From Apodemus sylvaticus (taxonomy: Eukaryota; Chordata; Mammalia; Rodentia; Muridae), in the NCBI RefSeq assembly GCF_947179515.1, contig NC_067482.1:76807080-76871079 (forward strand): a DNA stretch of 64,000 bases. Direction: 5' to 3'. Shown here piece after piece: positions 26,901-39,000 of this stretch. A program made the position numbers and the translations under genes. Under the pieces are notes generated by a model. That model was not told the DNA's origin, made no database searches, and saw nothing but the letters and a program-made list of their open reading frames with translations. Every line of letters begins with the position of its first letter. The stretch's first letter is position 1.

Positions 26901-29861
26901 AGGCCTTTCAGGCTCTGCAGGGAGGTGACAACAGCAGCGTGTTTTCAAACAGAAGAGGCCAGTCACACACAGGCAAAAGCATTTGCTGAAATGTGGAATG
27001 AGACATCAGGAGGTCTGGTTAGTGTGACAGCGATCTGACAAAGCTTTGTCATGACACATGTAGTCTCATGCACAGGGTGGTGTATTAGTCAGGATTCTCT
27101 GAAGGAGCAAGGTCGTGTGTTTGTGTGTGTATGTATGTATATATATATGTATATATCACATATACATTATAAATATGCAACTATAAAATATATAAATATA
27201 TAACATTATATAATATGTATTATGTTGTTTTAATTATATATGTAATAAATCCCCATATTAGATTGGGATATATCTATATAGGATCTAGTCTGGGTATTCT
27301 AAAGCCTCATGTTGGTAAGGCTGAGAACCTGGTAGTTGTCCAGTCTGGAGGCCAGATGTGTCAGCAATAGTCCTAATCTGGTGCTGTGGTTCTGGAGGAT
27401 TCCTGAGGAGTAGCTGATCTTCAGTCTGTGTCGGAATCTTGAAGAAATTGTTTTTAATACTAGTAACAGGGTAGATGAACTTGTCAGTGAGAGTGAGGAC
27501 AAGTAGGCAAAAAACAGAAGTTTCTTCCTCTGTGTCCTTTTCTGTGGGCTGCAACCAGGTGCTGTTTGCATCCACTGTGGGTCTTCCTGCTCAAATAATC
27601 AGATTAAGAAAACACCTCACAAGAGTGCCTAGCATCTCGGGTTTCAGTTGCCTTCTGTATGCAGTTAAATTGACAACCAAGGTTATCCATCACAAGTGGG
27701 TTATGATTCAACTCCATTTCTGCATCTGGGAGACAGATGCTGATGTCCACCTCACTCCAGTGTCCCTGAAAGTGACAGTTACCGTCACTCTCTGCAAGCA
27801 GCAGGATCCGTGTCTCTGCTGTTCCAGCAGGTGCCTCTGTACCTCCTGTGGCATGTGGCATGGCAAGTGTAGTGACCAACGCTAGGCCCTGTGCTCACAG
27901 GCGTCTGTCCCAGGGGTGAGTCCTACCTGGGTGAAAATGGAAAAAAAGCGGGGAGCTGTGGCAAGAGACCCGCCTGCCTTTGAGGCTGGAGTCCGTCACA
28001 TTCCTAAGTGTGTGTTTCTAGTCAGGGAGAAGATGACCGCATAAGCATGGAGGGCCATTCCTGCCAAGGGCCTAACACATGCTGGGAGCAGGGGTGCCTA
28101 AGGCTGAGGGTGTAGCCCACTGGAGTAGGCCCTCTGTGGGTGGGCTTCTGGCCTTGGCTGATTCCACCAGCCCCAGCATCAAGGGTGGTGGGACATTGTC
28201 AGTGGTCAGCATGGATGTCCTGACCCTGCTGAGTGAATGTTCTGGAACCTGAGCTCTTTAGTTCTTTCTGCTGGCTTCTTACCTACCTGTTCAGTGGTCA
28301 GAGATGAAATTTTGGGTGGGGGGGCATTGAGAGTTTTAAAATCTGGTTTTCTCCCACCTAGCCTTAGCTTCCTGACTCAAGACATTCTTTGGTGCTCCAA
28401 ACTCCAGACTCCATTGTCTGCTTGTCAGAGGACAAAACCCACTCAAGCCTGTCTCCCACCTGGACATGCAGGGATATTTGCTGTAGAAACTACACTAATC
28501 CCCCTTTTTTAAAATCTGTAAGTGTGGCCCCTGAGCATTGTAAAAACTTTAGAAACATTAAAAAGACTAAAAGAAGTAAATAAAAATTTCTCACATTTTA
28601 TGAATAGTTTTGATTATTTTTCATAATCAAAAATGATGCTGTGAGCATTTCTCCACAAAGTTTCTGTTAAACACAACTCCAGGGGTTGGGGCGATGGCTC
28701 TGTGATCAAGAGCACTGACTGTTCTTCCAGAGGACCTTGATGTAGTTGCCAGCACCCACATGACAACCTACAGCTTTGTAACTCCAGATCTTGGGGCTCC
28801 AGTGCCCTCTTATATCATCTGTGGTGCCCCAAGCAAATATATAATACATAGACACACATGCAGGAAAAACACCCATACACACAAAATTAAAAAAAAAAAA
28901 CCACCAAACCCACAACTCCAATAGAAATGGTATTGTGTCACAGGACATAGTCTATTTAATCCATATTTTCAATTTATGTTTTAGGTTAGTCTTGTGCAGT
29001 TTCATTTTTTTTCTTTAGACTCTACCCCAGGGTCTAGAATCATCATCACAGAGGTCAAAATCTTTCCAGAGAAGCACTGACCTATGCATACACAGCACAC
29101 ACATACATAACATACACATAAACAGCATACACAGCATACACGCTCCAAGGTATGCCCATCTTTACCAACACAGGCACCCACTACACATCCTGCTAACCTG
29201 GGAGGCAGAGCCTGTGGTGTGTGTGTGTGTGTGTGTCCATCCTGTGAGCTTTGCTGCCCTCCTAGATAATGGGCCTCCTGCTGGTGTAAAACAGGCCTAG
29301 CCAAAGGGGTGGCCATGACCACAGAGTCCCCTGTAACAGTCCTTACTGCCTGCCTCTCAGCCCTGACTCCAGCGTCTCTCTCTAGCCTGGTCACTTGGTA
29401 ACTCCCATGTGTCATGATCACACCCTGCTCCTTCTGTAGCTGTATCCTCCAGCAGGTGCATAGAAGAAGTCAGCCAGTTCCTAAGGTGGAGACCAGCTGG
29501 CCCGGGCTCCTCAGGTGCCTTGCCTCATTCTTGCATGTGTTCTCTGGACGACCCAGATGACTTGTTTCTCCATCCCTCTGTGATCTGCCTCTGATCACGG
29601 TTTGCTTCCTTCAGCCACAGACCTTGGCCATGTGCTAAGACAGCTCTTGACTCTTCCCAGTGTTCAGTCTCTTGACATTGCAACATGACATTATCTACGT
29701 TCACACCTAAGAACTGTAGTTGGGCAGAGTGTAATGGTTCACACCATTACTCCCACCACTCCAGGAGGCAAAGGCAGGCAGATCTCTGAGTTTGAAGCCA
29801 GCCTGGTCTACATGATGAATTCTAGGTTAGCCAGGTCTACACAGTAAGACTCTATAAATTT

Positions 29862-29894
<33 letters not shown>

Positions 29895-31172
29895 CCAGAT
29901 GGTGGTAGATCACACCTTTAATCCCAGCAATTGGAAGGAAGAGTCAGGAAATCTCTTGAGATCAAGGCCAGCCTGGTCTACACCATGACAACTAGGGCTA
30001 CACAGAGAAACCCTGTCTTTAAAACACAAACAGAAAACCAAAAAAAAAAAAAAAAGCAAAACAAACAAACAAATCACCAAACATCAACAAAAACCAAAAC
30101 CCCGCAATGTTAATAAGCTTACAGCTCTAGGCTGCAGCTCGGACACACCTTACACCAGGCTTTTTGCACAGTACCAGTTACCGCCTGTGTTGAGCCAGTG
30201 GGACACTTTGCCAGTGTAGTCTTGTGGGGGATTCGTGGCTGCCTTTTAGCAGGCATTTCTATGGTTCCCTCTGGTGGTGGATGGCTGCGGTGGTCTTCTC
30301 TAACTGATTTCATCCATAGTATCTCTCAGCAAGTCCCATGTAACATGTTGCATCTCCTGTATATCTGGATAGGACTTAGAATCCTCATTTAGGGAAGTGC
30401 ACTGGCTCAAGGCCAAGTGGAAATGCAGCATCATGGCCAGGAAGGTAGTGGGCCTTCAGATGTCACTAGCCCTAGCACTGTTGGGACTTGAAGTCTCATT
30501 GCTAATGTTCTCACTTCCGCCGTCCTTTCCCCAGTATCTGCCCTGTTGTCTTCTGCCCAGTGTATCCCCAGTGCATGCTGGTAGTGTGCAGTCCCAACAG
30601 GGCACACATGTGATGGTTCCCTTAGGGAACCTCAGATCCTCACCTGGGTATCAGTGGGTGTAGGGAAGGTGCCAATGTTGGGAGGAGACTCTTGGAGAAC
30701 ATAGCTCGGCAGAGTTCAGGCCTGAAGAATCAAGCCTTATGGTACATGCACTATGCCCTGTGCTATTCTGGAGAAGGATTGCAGGCTGGTCCTGGCTCTT
30801 ACGACAGTTTTCAGCAAGACATATAGCAGGTATTCTATCTGTGTGAAGCAAGACCATTTCTTGCTTCTTCCTTCCTTAGGGAGCACAGATTCAGAAGTAA
30901 GTGAGCAAGGAAAAGGTTCAAATAGACCACATGCAGTCAAATGTGCCCGTCCTCAGATGCCAGGCTGCAGAAGGGGCATCCCCTGTTTAAACTGCAGGGT
31001 GACCAGGGAAGTCCTCAGTCAAGCTCACCCGCTTGCTGCCACACAGTTTCTAGGAAGCGTTTAGAAGCAGCAGAAGCTCGGGGAAAGTCTGGCATGCATG
31101 ACAAGAATGGCAGTGCGTTGGTATGTCTGAGTGCATCATATCTGTGCCTTCATGCACACACATATACATGTG

Positions 31173-31243
<71 letters not shown>

Positions 31244-33038
31244 ATCTAAACATACTTCTTGTTTATCTGCATCTCCATACTTTCTCAGTGCACACACATA
31301 TTACATCTTTAGTTAAAAAGTAGTGACGTGGAGGTTAGAGTCCCATACCATAATAATGGGCCTTCTGAGAGGTGGGGTGAGTGCTACCCTGGTCTTGGCT
31401 CTGTCTCTGAGCCCAGATGTCTCCTGAAGGTGTGAGCAGTGTTGTCAGTTGATATACAGATGAAACTGAGCAGGGCAGGTGGCCTCAGGTCCCGGCGGGT
31501 AGACAAGAGTAGTTGTGGCATCTTTGGAGGGATAGCTATGGCCACTTAGAGGCAATCTCCACATTGGGCACTATTGCACTCAATCCAGGAGAGGAGGGAC
31601 TGCAGACTCTGGCTCACATACCTCTGACACAATGGGTTCCAGCGTGAGTAGGATTTCCTCCACAGCTGACCCTGCCCATGTGTCCCTCGGGTTACAGCCT
31701 GCTGGCCTACAGTGGGTATAGGTGGCGCTGATGGAATGCAGGCTCTGCCTGCTCATAGAGGCCATGCTATCACCGTTGTCATCAGAGTTGGCCTCTGTGA
31801 AGATGGGGCTTCTCAGGCCTACCTGATGTCTGCGTCTCTCCTCCCCCTGGATAGCCAGGGGACAAGTGTAGTGACTGGAGCCTTCCGGATACCCTTGAGT
31901 GTGGCTGTGGAGTCTTGCTCACTGTGTGCCTTCTGAGCTTTCCCAGTCAGATGTGGAGACATTTCTGGCGTAGGCCTTGGGAAGCCTAGGATCGGTTGTC
32001 TTGCTGTGAGAGCAATGTGTCCACAGAGCATGGGTAGACCCTCGGTCACTCATGCCTGGGCAGCTTCCTTCTGTGGTCCTATCTATCTCTTCAGAGGGCT
32101 CCCACTTTGACAATAGGAGATTGAGGCAGCCTGTGACCTCAAGGGCTTCCCTTGAGGCCTCAACTCTCCCCTCCCCATTTGCCTGATGACCCATGATGCC
32201 TCAGCGCCATGTTGCAGGTCTGGAGTCTCACAGCAGGAGGAGTGAGCCCCAGAGGCTCCTCCCTCCACAGTGTGTGCTCAGTGCCCCTCTCTTAAGGTCA
32301 GACAGCTTCACTTCTCCATTCTGTAGATTAAATAAACTGCAGCCCTGGCAGGGATGGTGATACCTGGGGACCTTCAGCTCACAGTCTGATTTCCTGAGAG
32401 TCCTTCACCTCACTGAGGGCTCCACCAGGGCACTGGCAGCATGGGTGTGAGTGCAATTCACAGGCTAATTGACTCCGTGTCTTCAGACAGGCATGTCTGA
32501 GGCAGGACACTCTGGACTTGGCCTCAGCAGAACCCTAATGTGTGGTCTTGGTCAGTAGTAACTAAAAATGTAAAGAATGTTCCTATCTAGGTGAATGGCC
32601 CGCCCATCTCAAAGTCCAGAGACCTCATGCTGCCTAGAGGGATTGGAACCTAGTCCATTTCGCACTTGGCGGGCCTGGTGCTTGCCTGGCTCACATTCAG
32701 GTCTATTTGCTGTCCCACAGCAACTCTTCTGCCTCTCAGGTATCCTTTGATAACTGTAGAATGTGGACTAGAAATCTAACCCTTCCCCTGCCTCGGAGAA
32801 CCTCTGAGTGGCAAGGAGGGGAGGAGCAGGTGGCATGGGAATTTCAGAGGGTTGGGGATAGTGTCCCCTCAGCCTCAGCCACCCTCTCAGGGTTGGAGTC
32901 CCTAGCCTGGAGTGCTGGGGTGGAAGTGAGGATCCACCTTCCTTCTGGGTCACCCTGAGAGGCTTGACAGAGGTAGTGGGGCAGCTAGCATCTGTAGTGA
33001 AAGTTGCCATGTCACCAGAAGCCCCTCCTCCCCTCATC

Positions 33039-33088
<50 letters not shown>

Positions 33089-36000
33089 ATGTTGTTTCTC
33101 TTAAAGAGACCTCAGCTGTCTTCCTTCATTTCCTGCAGTTGGTCTCCAGGTGTGTGGCATTCAAAGCCTGTACACAGAAGCATGAATCGAGACCACCTCT
33201 TTGCTGTTCAATTTGCGGAATGAATGCAGCAGTAAACACTCTTTGCAGATCGCTTTCCTAGATGTATAAACATTGATTACAAGCTCCGACTCCCCTAAAC
33301 GACTTAAACTATAATTATATGTTAGGTATGACTGTTTCCTTTGACGACATCAAACACTTGAAGCGTGCTGTGTTTTTGTGGACAGTCTTCACTGCATGAA
33401 TATCCCCTCCCTGCAAACCACTCTGTGTTAGTGACCTGAGGCAGCTGCACTGCTATCTCACAGACTGGATCTTTATCTAGCCATCAGGACATTTGACTGC
33501 CATTCTGTGGGTGTAGGGATCTCACCTCTGGACCAGTAACTCACCGGGGCTGTGGAGCAGGTGTGGGTTGGTCCCAGGAGGGGATCAGAAATTCCACATC
33601 CACCTTTGTGTAAGAGGAGACCTAAAGCCAGACTTCTACTCTCAGGTTTTAGAGGCTAGAGGTCTGAGGTCACAGTGCACTCCACTGAAGGTTCTGAGCC
33701 TTCCTGCCTCAAGTTCCTGGGCTCCAAGATTTCCCTTGATTTGTGGGAAATCTCATTTTCTTACCCTCATACTTACTGGTCATCCAGGCTGGTCTCTTCT
33801 TGAGATCCTGACACTGACGAAACCTTCTGGGGTGTCATGTGGATGTGTCACACTCTGTGGGCCTATGACATTCACCATGGCATCTGGAGCTCAGGCTTCT
33901 GACCATTCTGCTCTCCCACTCCTTCCCAGAATGGCCATTGGACATGTCTTCATGATGCCGCGATGACGCCATGAGGAAGAGTGCCTTGCCAGAGGCGGCG
34001 GAGGTTGGGGGCGGGGGGGGGGGGGGAAGGGGTGCTGCAAGCCCTGCAGGCTACTCTGCTTTCCTGATCCATATAGCACCTGTTACTGCAAAGTGATTAT
34101 CCCCACAGAGAGGACAGCCTGCTTGAGTATGGACTCTTGTCTGTTCCTCAGACACGGAGGCTATTATATTGGGGATCTTTTGGTGTAGATCCAGAGCAGG
34201 AAGAAAGGCTGTTACAGGTTTTACATTCTCATTGTGTTAATACACAATGGGTCCACAAGGAATAACCAGACAGGGTTGGAGCTGGAAGGGATTTGTGTCG
34301 TAGGGTCTGTTTGTGACCTGGTTGGGGGTGGCTTCTCACACAGGACACTGGAACTTGATACTCCTTCAACAGGTAAAGGCACTCACTACTAAGCCTGAGG
34401 ACCTGAGTTTTTAGTCGAGAAGCTCCTAAAGGGATCCAGGGGAAGAGCGTGGTGGCTCAGGGACACTGAAAGGTCCTGTGGCCACATCATGCCCGGTTTC
34501 TCGGATAGCACAGAGCAAGGCTGAGAGGAGCGAGCAGGAGGAGGGAAGTTAAAGGTGTGGGAGATGAGTGATTTGAATAGAGACCTCCCGACTTCTGTAG
34601 GTCCTGGGACCATCCCACCCCTGCTCCACAGCCCCGGACCTGTGGGGTCCTGGACCTGTGGGGTCCTGGACCTGTGGGGTCTTGGACCTGTGGGGTCTTG
34701 GTCAGAGTTGTGCAGTGTTTGGGTGCAGCCTGTGCCTGGTACAGTCTGGACATTGGGTTCATCTCAGTCATGGGACACTCTTGAAACCTAGGACATTCCT
34801 TCATGAAAAAGTGTCTTGGGGCGTCTTTAACAATGAGCTGTAGATGCTGCAGAGGGAAGCTGCCATCTTGCAGTCTTGGCAACAGGAGGTCAAGATCAGA
34901 GAGTCTCAGAGCTGGTTCTATCAGGGACTGTGAGGGAGACCCTGTCCCAGGCTACCCTCCCATTCCTGGTGGTGGCCAGGCATCCCTGGACTTTTTTTGG
35001 CTGGTGGAAACATCACTCCCAACTTGTGCCTTCATCACCACATGCTGCTGTTCCTTCATGCGTGTCTGTGTTGATTTACTATTTATGGAGACATCAATCC
35101 TGTTGGATCAGGGCCTACCCTGCTCTAGTATGACCTCATCTGAGTTTGTAATACCCTCTAGGATGCTGTTTGCAGGCTAGGACTTCATCATACATATGAA
35201 TGGCTCCCACTCATCCTAGGACAGCATACATAACTCTGCTCAAGCCAAGCAGGAATGTAAGGTGTCTGATGGTCACAGCACGCTCACCACCTGCTGCTGT
35301 TCACAGCTGGTCTGCAAATTGGGTGTGACCTTGGTAGAAGTTTTTAGAGCTTGTTATTGGAAAGGTGTCCTGCCCTACCTGTCTTATTGCTGTGATGAAA
35401 CACCATTACAGCAGCTTGGAGTTGGGGTAGGTTTATTTCCATACAACAGTTCACCATCAAAAGGTGTGAGAGCAGAAACTCAAGCAAGCAGGAACCTGGA
35501 GGCAGGAGCTGATGCAGAGGCCATAGTGCTGCTTACTGGCTTGCTCCCTCTGACTTGCTCAGCCTGCATTCTTATAGAACCCAGGACTGCCAGCCTAGGG
35601 ATGGCACCGCCCGCAAAGAGCCAGGCCTTCCCACATTCATCACTAATTAAGAAAATGCCCTACAAGCTAGCCTACAGCACAACCATAAGGAAGTGATTGC
35701 CTTAAGTGAGGTTTCCTTCTTTCAGATGACTTTAGCTTGTGTCAAGTTGACAAAACTATCCAGCACATTGCCTGACCTCTTGACTCATGAAGAAGGCAGA
35801 GCCAGAACATGCTGTGGTCATTTCAGCTCTCTAGAACTTTATTCTTGGGGACTGAGATGTCCAGGATGGTGGGACTGGCCAGGTCCAGGGCTTGAGTGTG
35901 GTCAGCAAGACCTTCATGTCTAACTTGTGGTCAGGCCAGATTGCCTGCTATTTTCATCTCAGCGTCAGATCTTCAGCAGTATGTTTCTATGTAGCTGGCC

Positions 36001-39000
36001 GGGCACCCACTGTGCCCTAGCTATTTCACCACCTCTCTCCTCTTTACGCCTCTTGCTGCCACCACCATCTGCAGGCCCAAGGGTGCCAGCTGCTGCCAGC
36101 TGCATCTTCATTGTCTTCTTGGAAATGAATTTCCATTTGTTTGTTTATTTATTGAGACTGTGTCTTACTATGTAGCATAGACTAGCCTCAAACTTACCTT
36201 TCTCCTAAACTGGGATTATGGAAATGTACCATGATGAATGCTTCATTGATTCTGGCCGGAAAGGAGATGCTTGGTATCTCCTAATCTCTCATCTGTGCTT
36301 GTATGATACTCTAAGGTTTTTTGTTTGGTTGGTTTTAGGTTTTTGAGATGGGATTTCTCTGTGTGGCCTTGGCTGTCCTGTCACTTGCTTTTTAGACCAA
36401 GTTGGTCTGTTTGCAGAGCTCCGCCTGCCTGTGTCTCCAAATGCTGGCATTAAAGGTGTGCACCATCATGCCTGACAGCACTCTAGTTTTAAAATATTTA
36501 TAGTTATTTATTACTCTGTGGCGTGGAGGCGGGGGCTTGGCTTCGTACCACAGTACATTTGTGGAAGGCAGATGACAGTTTGCAGGGTCCCATTCTACCA
36601 CCTCTCAGGGCCTCAGGCTTAGCAGTGGTGCCCTTCCGTGCTGAGCCACCGGAAAGGGGTTTTACTTAATAGTATTTCCAGTATGTTCGTATCCTGCCTC
36701 CCTGCCTGTTGTCCTCAGTGCCTTTGCCTCTCTTCCTTGCCCTTCTTGTTTGTCTTGTTTTACTTCCACTTAATGCAATTTTGATAAATACATGACATCA
36801 GCCCCTTGTGGTTTGAGCTGCACTGTGATACCTCGCTTGTATCCTCAGCCAGCCACCATTACCTACCTCTCCGGCAAGTTTTCTTCTTCTAAGCTGCATT
36901 ATGTCTTCATGTCCCTGCCCCAGCCCTTGGCATCTACCCACACCATCTTCGGTGTCTTTGGACTCGCCAGCCTTAGAGCCCTCACATAATGAAGTCTTGT
37001 AAGATCCTTTTTGTATCTGCTTCCTTTCACGTAGCATGTTTCAAGGTTCATTGGCACCGGAGTCTGTCCAAGTCTCTTCTGTTTTTGAAGGCTGGACAAT
37101 ATTTCACTGCCTTGTGTTAATACTCATCCTCCCTTGATGTTCTTTCAGATTTGTTTCTACCTCTGGCCGTGTGAATAATGATGCTCAAAACATTTCTGTC
37201 CAAACATGCCTGAGTCTCTACTTCCAGTTCTTTTGAGGGAGCTGGGTACAGTGGTCTGTGGCTCTAATCCTATCACTTAGGAAACCAAAGTGAGAGGATC
37301 ATGAGGTTAACCTGGGTAACATAGTGAGACCTGGCCTGAAACAATAAAACTAGGCAGGTGTGGTGGCCATGATTGTACTCCCAGCACTTGGAAGGTAGAG
37401 GTAGAAGGATCAAGAGTTCAAGCCCTCCTTCACTACAATACCTAGTTTGAGGCCAGTCTAGTCTACATGAGGCCCTGTCTCAAAAAAGATCATTTGAGCC
37501 AGGTGTGGTCCTGCCTTTAATCTCAGCATTTAGAAAGCAGATGCAGGTTTATCTTTGTGAGTTCAAGCCCAGCTTGGTCTCAATTGGTGAGGCTATCAAC
37601 CACAGCTAGGGAATTTTGAAAAGAAGTCCCTTCCTCTTCCTCAATAATCAGCTCAGAGTCAACAAGGCCCACATTCTCAGACTGAAGTCAGGAGCTTTAC
37701 CCACAGAGTAAAGGGCTCTGCATTTATCAGAGCATAGGAACCCATTGGGATCTACAGAATGGAGCCATCCAGATGTGGGGGCCTGGAGCTCATCCTAAGG
37801 ATCCTAGCAGGATCCCAGCTTCTGTGGTTCAGCATTCCCAAGCCCTGACTCCAGCTTCCCAGGCTTTCTCTGTGTACCAATAAACATTTGCTGCATTAGC
37901 GCATGCTAACAGGAGACACATCTGTGAGTGTCCCATCCAGTAATGAAGGAAGCCACTGGGCTCAAGGCCTCCTTCCAGGACCACCCCTCTTCCTGCATAG
38001 TCCTCCACTGTTGAGTGTTACTGGTGTCTCGCCTTTCCCAAATGCTTCTGTACCCAGGGTTGTATCCATGAGCACAGCCCTGTGTTTTCCCACTGCTCAT
38101 ACAAGTCACGCCTAAAGTGGGCTGTGGTGGGCCCGTCCACCCCTGCCTTGGTAGCCACGGCAGTGGGTGATTGGTTTGCAGTGGACTCCGAATCCTATCA
38201 TGGAGGTTTGAACTTCTTCCCAGTTTTCTTCTGGAATGCTGTCACAAAGATCAGTCGTGTCAGCAGACAGAGACAGAGGGTTCAGGGCTATGTTGAAAAT
38301 GGCTCATTGAGCTATAGGATTGGGAGTATATACAGTTTTATTTTAATGGCACTTTTCCCGGGTGTTTTCAGTAGTTTACACTCCAACAAGAAGTCCAAAT
38401 ACCATTCTCTACTCCTGTTGGGCAGGCTTTCCTCTAAAGTACACCAAATAGCCAAGTACCCACAAGCATTTGGCATAGAAAACAGATCAACAAATAAATC
38501 GGTTCCCACCAAAAGGAAAAGAGAGGCAGTAGAGGTCACGAGTTGCTATTGATCAAGGGGTTCTTTTACTCTGCCTGTGGAGAATCTGTGCTGGACAGGA
38601 AAAGCTCTCCTAGTGCTGACAGTCTTGAGCCCTTGAGTGCCAGAGGCTAATAGCTTATAAGCAGGGCTTATTGTTCTGGGCATATAGATGCTACAGGCTT
38701 GTGACCCTAAACACTCTGATTGGAGGCTTATTGCAGTGGGCTCAAACCATCAGAAGCCCCACCTCTTGGCAGCAGTGTGAAGAGGTAGCCAGCTGGTGGT
38801 AGAATTACTGAATGCTTGGGTGCTGGTATGCTCAGCGCCACATTGAGTAATATTACAGCCTCGGGTGACAGATTCTTGGCACTTAGGTTTGGCAGCTCTC
38901 TGAAACTTCCAGCAACCAAGGCCTGTAAATTTGCTTCTCTAGTTCTTAGCAACCTTTCTGCTTTTCATGTGTTTATTTAATGCATGTAAGTATCTTGCCT

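Noticed and set aside
27083..27700. Possible endogenous retrovirus gene at an LTR-like repeat
   Set aside because: Only LTR-like sequence is present, as at the other such sites; no gag, pol or env content is visible.
31050..31253. Ile/Tyr-repeat open frames
   Set aside because: Translations of the (AT)n palindrome.
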